Assembly (NCBI GenBank): GCA_934777505.1
Contig: CAKVNM010000002.1
Location: 62,001-126,000 of the forward strand
DNA: 64,000 nt
Source of the DNA: an uncultured Clostridia bacterium
Lineage (GTDB): Bacteria > Bacillota > Clostridia > Christensenellales > UBA1242
Direction: 5' to 3'
The notes beneath the pieces are model-generated. The model did not search any database and had not been told where the DNA came from. It saw only the letters and a list, made by a program, of their open reading frames with translations. A program made the position numbers and the translations under genes. This document shows positions 39,729-49,553 of the stretch, in pieces; position 1 is the stretch's first letter; each line of letters begins with the position of its first letter.

Positions 39729-39766
39729 AAACATGAAATTTTAACAAAAAATATTAAAAAAAACAA

Positions 39767-39794
39767 AAAAGCAAGGATTAATCTTCCTTGCTTT
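39767..39794. terminator. Bidirectional terminator between 38814-39728 and comF
   Basis: AAAAGCAAGG and CCTTGCTTT pair across the comF stop codon, with A and T runs outside. Confidence 0.75.
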
Positions 39795-40560
39795 CTTCGT
39801 CTTGACTTCTCATGAAAATTGGAACAGTGTGTGCTACGCTAAGAGCAATCACGCTGACCGCTCCCGCTTTTAAAAGAACCTTGCTGGCTTCTTCCATAGT
39901 TGCACCTGTGGTGTAAACATCGTCAACAAGCAAAACAGTTTTGCCAGCAAACGCACTTTTGTTTTTAACAGAAAAGGCAGACGCAAGATTGGCTTTTCTT
40001 TCCTGCTTGGTTAGTTCTGTCTGCGTTGGAGTGTCGACAACTCTCATCAAGTTTTCGGTGTCGAGTTCAAGATTAAAATGCTTGCAAAGTGGATAGCAAA
40101 GCAGTTCTGCTTGATTGTATTCTCTTTGTTTAAGTCTATGTGGATTGAGCGGAATTGGCACAACAACATCGACTGAAAATTTATTCTTTTCAAATTCGTC
40201 AATCAAAAACTCGCCAAGGTATTTTGCAATATATTTTCCGTGATTGTATTTTAAGCCATGGATTAGTAGTTTAACAGCGCCGTCAAATAATAGCGGTGCT
40301 CTTGCAACCGAGAAAAACCTTTTTTGATTATTCTTGCAATTCAAACAATAGTTTGCAAGGCTATCAATCTTCTCGCCACATTTTAAACACACTTTGCCGT
40401 CATTTTTTGGAAGCGACTCCAAACACTTTTCGCAAAGCGAATAGCGATTTTCGTCCACAAGTTCACAACCACAAATCAAACACTTGATTCCGTCTGGATA
40501 GAGCGAATCAAGAAAATTTTTCCATAATCCTGCAAAAAATCCCGTTTTTTCATATTCCAT
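39778..40560 (-). CDS. comF: ComF-family amidophosphoribosyltransferase-like protein
   Basis: ATG 40560 is chosen because a TTGATA-17-TATAAT promoter ends 6 nt before it; the frame is open further upstream but without signals. The 260-residue protein has a double zinc-finger region (CLICGCELV...CEKC; CLKCGEKI...CLNC, about 22-75) and a phosphoribosyltransferase domain with the PRPP loop VLLVDDVYTTGAT. ComF is needed for DNA uptake in naturally competent bacteria, but homologues are found widely in non-competent ones. The transcript is expected to be leaderless. Confidence 0.9.
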   Translation of the reverse strand: MEYEKTGFFAGLWKNFLDSLYPDGIKCLICGCELVDENRYSLCEKCLESLPKNDGKVCLKCGEKIDSLANYCLNCKNNQKRFFSVARAPLLFDGAVKLLIHGLKYNHGKYIAKYLGEFLIDEFEKNKFSVDVVVPIPLNPHRLKQREYNQAELLCYPLCKHFNLELDTENLMRVVDTPTQTELTKQERKANLASAFSVKNKSAFAGKTVLLVDDVYTTGATMEEASKVLLKAGAVSVIALSVAHTVPIFMRSQDEESKED

Positions 40561-40566
40561 ACCAAG

Positions 40567-40595
40567 ATTATACAAAAAATTACAATTTCTATCAA
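40567..40595 (-). promoter_or_regulatory. Leaderless promoter of comF
   Basis: TTGATA (40595-40590), 17 nt, TATAAT (40572-40567), then 6 nt to the ATG. Confidence 0.8.
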
Positions 40596-40640
40596 ACTTT
40601 TTAGCAAACAATCCACCACGAGCAACAAATAAGCAAGAAA

Positions 40641-40669
40641 AAAGGACACCAATCAAGGTATCCTTTTTT
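40641..40669 (-). terminator. Terminator of the ABC exporter operon
   Basis: AAAGGACAC and GTATCCTTT (one G-T pair) form the stem; T run on the minus strand, just after the stop at 40676. Confidence 0.7.
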
Positions 40670-40675
40670 GATATG

Positions 40676-42457
40676 CTATGAATTTTCAAACTGGCTCTTG
40701 TAAAGTTTTGCATACTCGCCGTTTTTGACAAGCAAACTTTCGTGAGTGCCTTTTTCGATAATGTTGCCATCTTTCATAACAACGATAACATCAGCGTTTT
40801 TGATTGTTGAAAGTCTGTGAGCGATAACAAATGATGTTCGGTTCTGCGAAAGTTTATCCATTGCGGACTGAATCAAAAGTTCGGTTCTGGTGTCAACATT
40901 GCTGGTGGCTTCGTCAAGAATCATCATTGGGCTGTTTTGAATCATTGCCCTTGCAATTGTTAAAAGTTGCTTTTGACCAGACGAAACCGTTGTGTTTTCG
41001 TCAAGTTTGCTGTCAAAGCCATTTGGCAAAGTTTTGATAAAGTGTTCGAGTCCACATTCTTTGCAAACTTCGTCTAGCATTTCCTGAGTAGCAACCGACT
41101 TGTTGAACACAAGGTTTTCCTTGATTGTTCCGTCAAACAGCCATGTGTCTTGCAAGACCATTCCAAAAAGGTCATGCACATTTTCTCGGGTCAAATCTTT
41201 GGTGTCGATTCCGTCAATCGTGATTTTTCCGCTGTTGATTTCGTAAAATCTCATCAAAAGGTTAACGATAGTGGTTTTGCCTGCTCCCGTTGAACCCACG
41301 ATTGCAACTTTTTGACCGTGATTTGCGTAGAGCGAGAAGTCGTGAATGATTGTTTTGTTTTCGTCATAACCAAACGAAACATTTTCAAACACAACATCGC
41401 CATTCAAAGTTTGTGGATTTAAAAATGCTGTTTTATGACTTTCGTCTTCGAGTTCTGGTTGGTCCAAAAATTCAAAGGTTCGCTCGCTTGCTGCTGCGGT
41501 TGATTGAAGATTGTTGAACGCTTGTGCAATTTGGCTGAGTGGGTTTGTTAGCATTTGATTGTACATGATAAACGCTGTGATTGTTCCAATATCGGCTGAG
41601 CCGTTTGCAACAAGTATTGCACCCACAACACAGACTGCAACATACGAAAAGTTGCCGATAAAGTTCATGAGTGGCATCATAATTCCGCCAAGGAATTGTG
41701 ATTTCCATGCACTTGTGTAAAGATTTTTGTTTAGTTCGTCAAACTTTGCTTTCTCTTCGTTGATGGCGTTGTAAACTTTGATAATTGACTGACCGGAATA
41801 GATTTCTTCAATGTGGCCATTGATTTTGCCTAATCCTGCCTGTTGAGCCACAAAATATTTTTGTGACTTTGACATGATGAGTGCAATGAGCATGAATCCA
41901 AGCAAACTGCTACCAATAGCAACAAGTGCTAAAATCCAGTTTGTTACAAACGCAAACACAAGAGTTGTAACAAGTGTTGCAATGTTGGCAAACAAGGTTG
42001 TGATGCTATTGCTCATGCCTTGGTTGATTGTGTCAACATCGTTTGTGATTTTGCTAAGGATTTCGCCATGCGGATTGCTATCAACATATTTTAAAGGAAT
42101 GTTGTTGACTTTTCTGTCGATATCTTTTCTAAGGTTTTTGGAGATACTCTGCGAAAATTTAACTGTTGTAATATTTTGCAAGCAATAAAACACTTCGCTA
42201 ACAAGATAGATTATGCCAAGAGTTACGGCAATTTTTAGTATCGCTCCAAAATCCATATCGCCGAAAGTGCCGTTTAGAATAACATTGGTTAGTTCTTTGA
42301 GTTTATTAGGCCCAAAAACATAAAGTATGGACGAAGCAAGTGCTAGAACCACGGAGATAATGATTAATGGAAGATATTTTTTTGAATACGAGAAAAGTCT
42401 AAACAAAGATTTTTTCATATTCTTTGGTTTTTGAACTTGATTTCGATTACCTTTCAT
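40676..42457 (-). CDS. ABC exporter half-transporter B (canonical catalytic site residues)
   Basis: ATG 42457 follows AAAGGAGG and overlaps the partner gene by 11 nt; 593 residues. Six transmembrane helices (about 30-330) precede the ATPase domain: Walker A GSTGAGKTT, signature VSSGQKQLLTIARAM (SSGQ instead of SGGQ), Walker B MMILDEATSNVDTRTE with the catalytic glutamate. With the neighbour it forms a heterodimeric multidrug- or lipid-type exporter of the BmrCD/LmrCD class. Substrate unknown. Confidence 0.9.
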   Translation of the reverse strand: MKGNRNQVQKPKNMKKSLFRLFSYSKKYLPLIIISVVLALASSILYVFGPNKLKELTNVILNGTFGDMDFGAILKIAVTLGIIYLVSEVFYCLQNITTVKFSQSISKNLRKDIDRKVNNIPLKYVDSNPHGEILSKITNDVDTINQGMSNSITTLFANIATLVTTLVFAFVTNWILALVAIGSSLLGFMLIALIMSKSQKYFVAQQAGLGKINGHIEEIYSGQSIIKVYNAINEEKAKFDELNKNLYTSAWKSQFLGGIMMPLMNFIGNFSYVAVCVVGAILVANGSADIGTITAFIMYNQMLTNPLSQIAQAFNNLQSTAAASERTFEFLDQPELEDESHKTAFLNPQTLNGDVVFENVSFGYDENKTIIHDFSLYANHGQKVAIVGSTGAGKTTIVNLLMRFYEINSGKITIDGIDTKDLTRENVHDLFGMVLQDTWLFDGTIKENLVFNKSVATQEMLDEVCKECGLEHFIKTLPNGFDSKLDENTTVSSGQKQLLTIARAMIQNSPMMILDEATSNVDTRTELLIQSAMDKLSQNRTSFVIAHRLSTIKNADVIVVMKDGNIIEKGTHESLLVKNGEYAKLYKSQFENS

Positions 42458-44207
42458 TTTCCAATTCCTCCTTTGATAGTTGCGACAATGCAATATCTTG
42501 ATATATTTTACAATTTTTTAGTAGTTCTTGATGAGTGCCTGTTCCAACAATTTCGCCGTTATCTACGACCAAAATATTGTCGCAGTGAGCGATTGTTGCA
42601 ACTCTTTGACCAATGATAATACAAGTGGTGTCGGCAAACTCTTGATTTAATGTGTCACGAAGAAGTTTGTCGGTTTTGTAGTCGAGAGCGGAGAACGAGT
42701 CATCAAAAATCAAAATTTCTGGTTTTCTTGAAAGCGCTCTTGCAATGCTAATTCTTTGCTTTTGACCGCCTGAAAAGTTTGAGCCACCTTGATAAACTTC
42801 TGCTTGATATGTTCCGTTAAGGTTTTCGATAAACGAAGTGGATTGAGATTGTCTTAACGCATCAATGGTTGCGTTTTCATCAAGTTTTTGACCGTTCTTT
42901 TCGCCAAGTCTAACATTGGAATCGACTGTTCCCGAAAACAAAACTGCTTTTTGCGAGATATAGCCGATGCGGTCATAAAGGTCGGTTAGTTTGTAGTTTC
43001 TAACATTTTCGCCGTCAACAAAAACTGCACCTTCGGTTGTGTCGTAAAGTCTTGGGATTAGTTTGATGATTGTAGACTTACCACTGCCAGTTGCACCGAT
43101 AATAGCAATCTTTTCGCCTTGACTAACCTTGAAAGAAATGTTTTTGATAACAGGTTCGGTTGCATCTTCGTAGCCGAACGAAACATTCTTAAATTCGACT
43201 GTTCCCTTTTCGGTTGGGTTAACGCCAATTCCGTCCACAATGCTGGACTGTTTGCTAAGCACTTCTTGAATACGCCTTGCACTGACTTGTGCTCTTGGAA
43301 GTATCATAAAAATCATAACCATCATCATAAAAGACGAGATAATCATCATGGCGTATGAAAAAAACACGACCATATCACTGAAAATTAGCATTTTTGCTTG
43401 CACGCCGTTTGTTGTATTTATGATATACGCACCGATAATGTAGATTGCAATCGAAAGTCCGTCCATAACGCCATATAGCATTGGGTTAAAGAACGAGAGT
43501 GCGTATTGCGTAAATTTTTCGGTTTTTGTCAATTTTTCGTTGACTGCGTCAAACTTGTCGTTTTCAAATTTTTCGGCATTAAACGCTTTTACAACTCTTA
43601 GTCCTGTCAAGTTTTCTTGTGTTATGTTGTTTAAGTTATCAATTTGCTTTTGCACGCTTTTAAATTTTGGCAAGCACAAACAAATTAGTAGCAAAGTAAA
43701 TAACAAAATTACAAATACAGCGATTGCTGTTGCGAGTGACCACTGCCAACTTTTACCTGAAATTTTGATGATTGCAAGGATTGCCATAACAGGCGCTCTA
43801 ACGATAATTTGAAGACCCATAGAAATAAATCTTTGAACTTGTGTGATATCGTTTGTCGACCTTGTTATCAAACTTGAAACGCTAAACTCATGCATTTCGG
43901 CTGGCGAAAAACTTGCGACTTTTGAATAAACCTTTTCTCTAAGATTTTTTGATAGTGTTGCACCAATCTTTGCTGAAATAAATCCAACCAAAACTGATAT
44001 TCCACCGCTAAAAAGCGCACACAAAATCATGTAAAGTCCGTTTTTTAATATTTCACTAGTAGCCCCGCCTGATTGAAGTAAGGTTGTGATTTCGCTCATG
44101 TAGCCCGGAAGTTCTAGTTCAACAAAAACTTGCCAAACAATTAATCCCGCACTAACTAGTGCTAATAGCCATTGTTTCCAATTAAAATGCTTTAAAATTT
44201 TTATCAT
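42447..44207 (-). CDS. ABC exporter half-transporter A (degenerate Walker B)
   Basis: A 586-residue protein with an AAGGAG site. Six transmembrane helices are followed by an ATPase domain with Walker A GATGSGKSTI and a normal signature (NFSGGQKQRISIARAL), but the Walker B strand reads ILIFDDSFSALD: the catalytic Glu is Asp. This is the usual asymmetry of heterodimeric exporters, in which one ATP site is impaired. It is translated first and coupled to 40676-42457. Confidence 0.9.
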   Translation of the reverse strand: MIKILKHFNWKQWLLALVSAGLIVWQVFVELELPGYMSEITTLLQSGGATSEILKNGLYMILCALFSGGISVLVGFISAKIGATLSKNLREKVYSKVASFSPAEMHEFSVSSLITRSTNDITQVQRFISMGLQIIVRAPVMAILAIIKISGKSWQWSLATAIAVFVILLFTLLLICLCLPKFKSVQKQIDNLNNITQENLTGLRVVKAFNAEKFENDKFDAVNEKLTKTEKFTQYALSFFNPMLYGVMDGLSIAIYIIGAYIINTTNGVQAKMLIFSDMVVFFSYAMMIISSFMMMVMIFMILPRAQVSARRIQEVLSKQSSIVDGIGVNPTEKGTVEFKNVSFGYEDATEPVIKNISFKVSQGEKIAIIGATGSGKSTIIKLIPRLYDTTEGAVFVDGENVRNYKLTDLYDRIGYISQKAVLFSGTVDSNVRLGEKNGQKLDENATIDALRQSQSTSFIENLNGTYQAEVYQGGSNFSGGQKQRISIARALSRKPEILIFDDSFSALDYKTDKLLRDTLNQEFADTTCIIIGQRVATIAHCDNILVVDNGEIVGTGTHQELLKNCKIYQDIALSQLSKEELENER

Positions 44208-44354
44208 AAATTCTCCTTACAGCACAAAAACAATGCCCATAATCAAGATTATTGACATTATTTTCAATATATTGCTTTTATATGTATTCCAAATATGCCT
44301 AATATTGTATCAAACAAATAAATAAAAGTAAACATTTTTTTGAATTTTAAAAAA

Positions 44355-44372
44355 CCACACCAATTGGTGTGG
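44355..44372 (-). terminator. Terminator of argS
   Basis: CCACACC-AATT-GGTGTGG hairpin; T6 follows on the minus strand. Confidence 0.8.
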
Positions 44373-44384
44373 TAATATATTTGA

Positions 44385-46175
44385 TTACATTTTTTCGGGA
44401 GCGTTGATACTCAAACAATCAAGAGCGTTTGCTATTAAAGACTTGAATGCCGTAACAAACGCCATCATAGACAATGTTTTTTGTTCGTTTGTTTCGTCAA
44501 CCAGTTTGATATCTGTTCCCCAAATTGAATGGAACATACTGGCAAGTTCTTTCAAGTAGTCAACAATCATATTTGGAGCAAATTTTTGAGCGGACGACAA
44601 AACCACTTGTGGATATTTTGCCATAAAGACAACAAGTTCCTTGATTAGTTTTGGGCTGTTTTGCATAAAGCCATCAAAGTGCTTGCTATCAAATTTGTAG
44701 TCATAGCCAAACTTTGCTTTGAAGTTACGAAGAATGGAGTTTGCTCTTGCATAGGCGTACTGAATATAGTAAACCAAGTTATCTTTGGATTTTTCTTTTA
44801 CTTTTACAAGGTCAAAAGTCATTTGAGTGTCGGGACTTTTTGATAGCATGAAAAGTTTAAGTTCGTCAACATTAATTTCTTTTGCAACATCACTAAGAAG
44901 CACGAATGTTCCTTTTCGCTTGGACATCTTGAAAGGTTCGCCGTTTTTTTCGAGTGCCACCATTTGACAAAGCACAACTTCTAGTTTTGCTTGATGATTG
45001 GATAGAGCGTCAACCGCACTAGTGATACGCTTTACATATCCGCCGTGGTCAGCACCAAATATATTAATCATGGTGTTGAATCCTCTGTCGAACTTGTCTT
45101 TGTGGTAGGCAATGTCGCTAGCAAAATATGTGGTTGTTCCGTCTGGTCTAAGCACAACCCTGTCTTTATCATCGCCAAAAAGCGTTGACCTAAACAAAGT
45201 TTGAAGTTCGCTGGAATAACGAGATTCTTCTTGTTCTTCTTCGTTTGCACTCTTGCCGATTGGAGCGTCAATCTTGCCTTTGTAGATATATGGAAGTTCA
45301 ACCATGTTGCCGTTTTCATCTAACTTTTCTGCTTTCATGGTTGCTAGATAGTCGATTGCTTTTTGTACTTTGCCTTGCTCAACAATATCGGTTTCGGAAA
45401 CGAAAGAGTCATATTCAAGTCCCAAAAGTTTTAGGTCGCTCTTGATTATGTCCATCATTGCGTCAACGGCTTCTTTTTTTAGTTCTGCATAAAACTCGTC
45501 TTCGCTGAGTGAAACAAATTTGTTACCATACTTTTCCGCCAAAGTTTTTGCGTAATCCACCAAGTAATCCCCTGGGTAGCAACCTTCTGGAACACTCTCG
45601 CCAGCATGGAGTCCAAAGTTTTGTTCATATCTAAACTGAATGGATTTTAAAAGTGTGTGAATTTGAACGCCATAGTCGTTCATGTAATATTCCTTGGTTA
45701 CATCGTATCCTGCTTTTTTCATGAGCCTAGCAAGAGCGAGCCCCAAAATTGCCCCCCTACAATGTCCAACATGAAGTGGTCCAGTTGGATTTGCAGAAAT
45801 AAATTCTAGCAAAACTTTGCATTTTTTGTCGCCGTTGCCAAATAATTTGTCTTCTCTAATAACATCTGCCAAAAATTCTTGCCAAACTTCGTCTTTAAAA
45901 ACAATATTGATATATCCACCAACGCTTGTTGCATCTTTGATTACATCAAGTTTTTTAAATCTTTCGGCTAGTTCGCCAGCAACAATCACTGGATTTTTTT
46001 GCAAGGTTTTTGCAAACACCATTGCAACATTTGTGGAATAGTCTGCACCGGTTTTTACTGGTGGAATTGTAAAACGAATATTGCTTGCCTGCTTGCTAGT
46101 TGGGTCAAAGTTAGAACCAAGATAGTCGATAATTTCTGCTGATAGTTTTTTGTCTACTTCTTTAAATAAATCCAT
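44385..46175 (-). CDS. argS: Arginyl-tRNA synthetase
   Basis: A 596-residue class I synthetase. The HIGH motif appears as PTGPLHVGHCRGA, and the KMSKS-like motif as FKMSKRKGTFV, which unlike many ArgRS keeps the second lysine. The N-terminal additional domain and C-terminal anticodon-binding domain (DALALYCIQY-like helices, here YYIQYAYARANSILRNF) are present. It charges tRNA-Arg. AGGAG precedes the ATG. Length is typical (550-600). Confidence 0.96.
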   Translation of the reverse strand: MDLFKEVDKKLSAEIIDYLGSNFDPTSKQASNIRFTIPPVKTGADYSTNVAMVFAKTLQKNPVIVAGELAERFKKLDVIKDATSVGGYINIVFKDEVWQEFLADVIREDKLFGNGDKKCKVLLEFISANPTGPLHVGHCRGAILGLALARLMKKAGYDVTKEYYMNDYGVQIHTLLKSIQFRYEQNFGLHAGESVPEGCYPGDYLVDYAKTLAEKYGNKFVSLSEDEFYAELKKEAVDAMMDIIKSDLKLLGLEYDSFVSETDIVEQGKVQKAIDYLATMKAEKLDENGNMVELPYIYKGKIDAPIGKSANEEEQEESRYSSELQTLFRSTLFGDDKDRVVLRPDGTTTYFASDIAYHKDKFDRGFNTMINIFGADHGGYVKRITSAVDALSNHQAKLEVVLCQMVALEKNGEPFKMSKRKGTFVLLSDVAKEINVDELKLFMLSKSPDTQMTFDLVKVKEKSKDNLVYYIQYAYARANSILRNFKAKFGYDYKFDSKHFDGFMQNSPKLIKELVVFMAKYPQVVLSSAQKFAPNMIVDYLKELASMFHSIWGTDIKLVDETNEQKTLSMMAFVTAFKSLIANALDCLSINAPEKM

Positions 46176-46276
46176 GTTAAACTCCTAAAAATCAATTAAT
46201 ATATTATCATGTTTTAAAACAAAAAACAATCAATTTTGCAAACATGACTTTTACAAAACTGATTGCTTTAATCAAA

Positions 46277-47290
46277 CTATAATGTTAGAAGAACGATTGT
46301 GTAGTTGTATGTGCCAACAATAAATAAAACTGTTCCAACAATTCCAAGCAAAATATCGGCTAATCCAAAATATTCTCTTTTCTTGATAAATTTTTTTAAG
46401 TTATACGAAATGTTGAAAGTGTTTAGAACAATAACCGCCGAAAGCACAACAAACAGTATTGCAGTGACGGTCTTTAAAGCCAAAATATCTTCGACCGAGC
46501 CATTAACATTGTGCATATAAAATAGCCGCTTGATAATTGGCTCTCCATTGATTAGAACCATTCCTAGAATAAACGCTATTGTTCCAAGTCCAAAACTTGT
46601 GTTGAACTTGTATGCGTCAAAGTCGCCATTTGTTGTGATTAGTCCAAACGGAACTACTGTTAAAAGTGCGAATATTGATAGAAGCACATCATACACAACT
46701 GTGTTGTTAAACTGTCCAATTTTTCCAAACATCATGACGCAAGCAAGAACTGTTAGAACAATATTCAAAACAATAAGTAGTGACGAAAATACTGCCGAAA
46801 TAATGAATGATTTTTTGTTTTTGGATTGAAGCAAACTAAACACTGAGTATATGATAAAACTCCAAAGTGCTAGCACAAGATAAAAGTAAACTCTCCAATA
46901 CTGACTAATTGCCTTTGAACCAAACTGACAAACTAAAATCATGCTTGTTGCGATTGCAACAATGCTAAGACATAGACCAATAACAAATTTGTTTTTGTTT
47001 GTAAAATTGTAAAGGCTATTTACAAACTTATTTGAACAAACTTCCTTGTTTTCATAAGAAGAATTTTGCTGTTTTTCTTGCAACTTTTCAATAATTAAAG
47101 TAGCAATATTCAAACACATATAAAGCACAAGCCCAGCACAAAATCCAGCAATAACACTGAGTGCTATTTTGTATGCTCCGCCAGAATAAGAAAGAGCAAT
47201 GTGAAGCAACGCCCCAACAAAAAGACAAATAGAAGTTAATAATGCAACAATTTTTTTGAAAACTCCTAAAATTTTTAGACTTTTTTCCAT
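46277..47290 (-). CDS. Polytopic membrane protein of unknown function
   Basis: A 337-residue protein with about eight transmembrane helices, a hydrophilic loop near residues 75-100 and no recognised motif. An AGGGGAAT site precedes the ATG. It lies 62 nt after the GT80-like lipoprotein gene, from which it is separated by a terminator-like hairpin, so they may be partly co-transcribed. A link to that lipoprotein is only positional. Confidence 0.7.
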   Translation of the reverse strand: MEKSLKILGVFKKIVALLTSICLFVGALLHIALSYSGGAYKIALSVIAGFCAGLVLYMCLNIATLIIEKLQEKQQNSSYENKEVCSNKFVNSLYNFTNKNKFVIGLCLSIVAIATSMILVCQFGSKAISQYWRVYFYLVLALWSFIIYSVFSLLQSKNKKSFIISAVFSSLLIVLNIVLTVLACVMMFGKIGQFNNTVVYDVLLSIFALLTVVPFGLITTNGDFDAYKFNTSFGLGTIAFILGMVLINGEPIIKRLFYMHNVNGSVEDILALKTVTAILFVVLSAVIVLNTFNISYNLKKFIKKREYFGLADILLGIVGTVLFIVGTYNYTIVLLTL

Positions 47291-47305
47291 GAGTATTCCC
47301 CTATT

Positions 47306-47337
47306 AAAAACGCAAAAGAATCATCTAATGCGTTTTT
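47306..47337 (-). terminator. Hairpin terminator after the lipoprotein gene
   Basis: AAAAACGCA pairs with TGCGTTTTT around a 14-nt loop. It lies between the lipoprotein stop and the next gene's ribosome binding site. Confidence 0.65.
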
Positions 47338-47352
47338 AGTAATGATTAAATT

Positions 47353-49122
47353 TTACTTTTCAACAATTTCGCCAATTCTGTTAACGGTGTAGTTATTAAC
47401 ATTTTCTGCTGTGATATTTGTGCCGTTAGCGATTAGCCAGTTGTTAAGTTTTGTTTGATACATACTAGCAAGTTCTGCGTTTGTACTAGCATAGTATTCT
47501 TGCAAAGCTTTGTAGACATTGCCACGGTTAAGCATCAAAGTTGTGTAGTTAGCGTCTTCGCCTTTTTGCCAAACCAATGAGCCTTCTTGATATCTTGCAC
47601 TAACATTGGATTGATTTTTTAAAGTTTCGTTTGCGCTAGTGATGATAAATTCAATGATTGTACTCTTTTCGTAGCCAGTGTATGTTGAACTTGGTAGTCC
47701 TGCGATAGCAAAATCGCTTCCGCTAATATAAGCAAAGTTTTCTGCTGCCACACCACCTGGCAAAATACCGATTGTCTTGCCGATTGTATCGCTAGAATAG
47801 TAAGAATTAACCATGTTGTATTCAAGTTGTTTGTAGCTTTCTTCGTTTAACATATAGTTAACATCTTGCCAAGTAGAAATGTCATCAACAATTTCTGCTG
47901 GGTGGCCTTTGAATAAGATATCATATTCTGTGCCATAAAGTGCTTTTGTTAGGTTGAGAATATAAACATATTCAACATAAGCGTTTAGTGCTGACAATTT
48001 TGCTCCGTTTGAGTTGTTTGAAGCATTTAGAATATTAACAATGCGTTCGTAGTCTTCTTCTGTTGAAAATACTTCTTTTAATGTTATCGAAAGACTATCA
48101 TAGCCTTGCATAAAGTCGTCAAGAGAAGTTAGGTTGTCAACATAATTATAGTTTGAACTTTTAACTCTTGTTCCAATAAACACTAATTTGTTGCTTGGAA
48201 CTGTAATTTCGCCAACAGTTGTTCTAGAAAACATTTCAGCAATCTTTTGTCTGTCATCACCAAACATTAAATTTAGGTATGTTTCTTTTTGCTTAGGTGT
48301 GAGTTCGCTAACATAGTTGCTGATTTCTTTAAATTTGATATTTGCTTTTATAGTGGTCTTGTCGCTAGAATCAACTATACCAAAAGTAGAATATAGTTTT
48401 GAACCAGCAATATTAGCATTGCTATTTAAAACAGCAGTAAGTCTTGGCTTGCTTTGAATGAGAAATTCAAAATTTGGGTTTGAAGCAAGAGCGATAGCAA
48501 CTTCGTGGTCGATAATCTTGTAAAGTTTTTCGCCATGTCCGTGATTTGCTTTTATTTCTGCGAGCTTTTGATTGCAAGCATCAACTTTTGTTAGATAGTT
48601 TTGATATACACTTTCTGGACTATCAAATCCGTTGATATAATAAGTTTGAATATCACTATATGCACCTGAGCCATCTTCAATCATGATGATTTTAAATTGA
48701 TTATCATTTAGTCCAGCCTGCATAGCGATAGCATAAACTGCGTAAGCGTTAAAATCAACGCAGTAAAGATTTATGAACGCGTTTTCGTCCCTGTCCATAA
48801 TAAGTTCAATCGTGCTAGTAACTTTTTGAGCTTCTGCTTCGGTCAATACTGTACCTGTGTTGCTTTTTGTGTCAAAACCGATATTGTTGAATTGTTCAAC
48901 ATTGTTGATTCCCGAATAAGTTTTGCCTCTTCCAATCCATGCATAAGTTTCGTATCCGTTTTGTATGGATTCGAGCGATGCAATTACTGGTGGGATTGAA
49001 GCCACCGTTGCGATGACATTATATGATTGTTTTTTGTCATCATTGTTATTACAGCCACTAACGCTAAATGGAATAATAATCAGCATTAAAGCAACCATTA
49101 TAACACTTAAAAACTTTTTCAT
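47353..49122 (-). CDS. Lipoprotein resembling GT80 sialyltransferases
   Basis: A 589-residue protein with a lipobox (SVSGC, lipidated Cys24). The rest matches the GT80 (PmST1/Photobacterium type) pattern in order: TYAWIGRG near 59-66; the D/E-D/E-G motif at 149-151 (IMIEDGSGAYSDI), which holds the proposed general base; TPKQKETYLNLMFGDDRQKI near 275-293; VFIGTRV near 314-320; the HP motif at 407-408 (YDILFKGHPAE); and the S-S motif at 478-479 (GLPSSTYTG). GT80 enzymes move sialic acid or Kdo from CMP donors to galactosides, and several are lipoproteins. The acceptor and donor are unknown here. The assignment is from remembered motifs; a profile search should confirm it. Confidence 0.7.
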   Translation of the reverse strand: MKKFLSVIMVALMLIIIPFSVSGCNNNDDKKQSYNVIATVASIPPVIASLESIQNGYETYAWIGRGKTYSGINNVEQFNNIGFDTKSNTGTVLTEAEAQKVTSTIELIMDRDENAFINLYCVDFNAYAVYAIAMQAGLNDNQFKIIMIEDGSGAYSDIQTYYINGFDSPESVYQNYLTKVDACNQKLAEIKANHGHGEKLYKIIDHEVAIALASNPNFEFLIQSKPRLTAVLNSNANIAGSKLYSTFGIVDSSDKTTIKANIKFKEISNYVSELTPKQKETYLNLMFGDDRQKIAEMFSRTTVGEITVPSNKLVFIGTRVKSSNYNYVDNLTSLDDFMQGYDSLSITLKEVFSTEEDYERIVNILNASNNSNGAKLSALNAYVEYVYILNLTKALYGTEYDILFKGHPAEIVDDISTWQDVNYMLNEESYKQLEYNMVNSYYSSDTIGKTIGILPGGVAAENFAYISGSDFAIAGLPSSTYTGYEKSTIIEFIITSANETLKNQSNVSARYQEGSLVWQKGEDANYTTLMLNRGNVYKALQEYYASTNAELASMYQTKLNNWLIANGTNITAENVNNYTVNRIGEIVEK

Positions 49123-49443
49123 TTTCCCTCCAAATAGTATTTAAATTCAAGCAAAAAAACTAAATTTTCACTTGTGAGTCAATTTCATTCTAACACAAAA
49201 AACTTTTTACTCCAACTAAAAACTCATACTTCATATTTTGCCACACCGCAATATTATTAATCCCACAAAAAAACCAGCATTGAGGCTGGCAGGATTAATC
49301 AAATATACTTGTATGCTATCTGGAAAAATAAGACAAAAATTTAAACCTTGTATCAATAAAAAATTATTTTTTAACTAGATGTTTTTGTTATCAAGCAAGT
49401 TATAAACAACATAAAAATATATTTACTAAAAATTAATAAAAAA
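49123..49443. other. Intergenic region before the lipoprotein gene
   Basis: About 320 bp, A+T-rich. It holds one terminator-like hairpin on the minus strand (CCAGC 49274-49278 with GCTGG 49285-49289, followed by T7). I see no gene; the hairpin may end a short transcript from upstream. Confidence 0.4.
49274..49289 (-). terminator. Second terminator downstream of tRNA-Gln
   Basis: GCCAGC and GCTGG with a T7 run on the minus strand, 155 nt beyond the first tRNA-Gln terminator. It could end an independent small RNA. Confidence 0.6.
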
Positions 49444-49461
49444 AATAGCCACTCGGCTATT
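49444..49461 (-). terminator. Terminator of tRNA-Gln
   Basis: AATAGCC and GGCTATT pair around four bases; T run on the minus strand. Confidence 0.8.
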
Positions 49462-49553
49462 TTTTTATGCAAACTTTTACTAACTTTTTCTGGGTATACA
49501 ACAAATAATTTTTGGTTTTTTATTGGTTTTGTTCGATTTTTCGGGGGTTTTAA

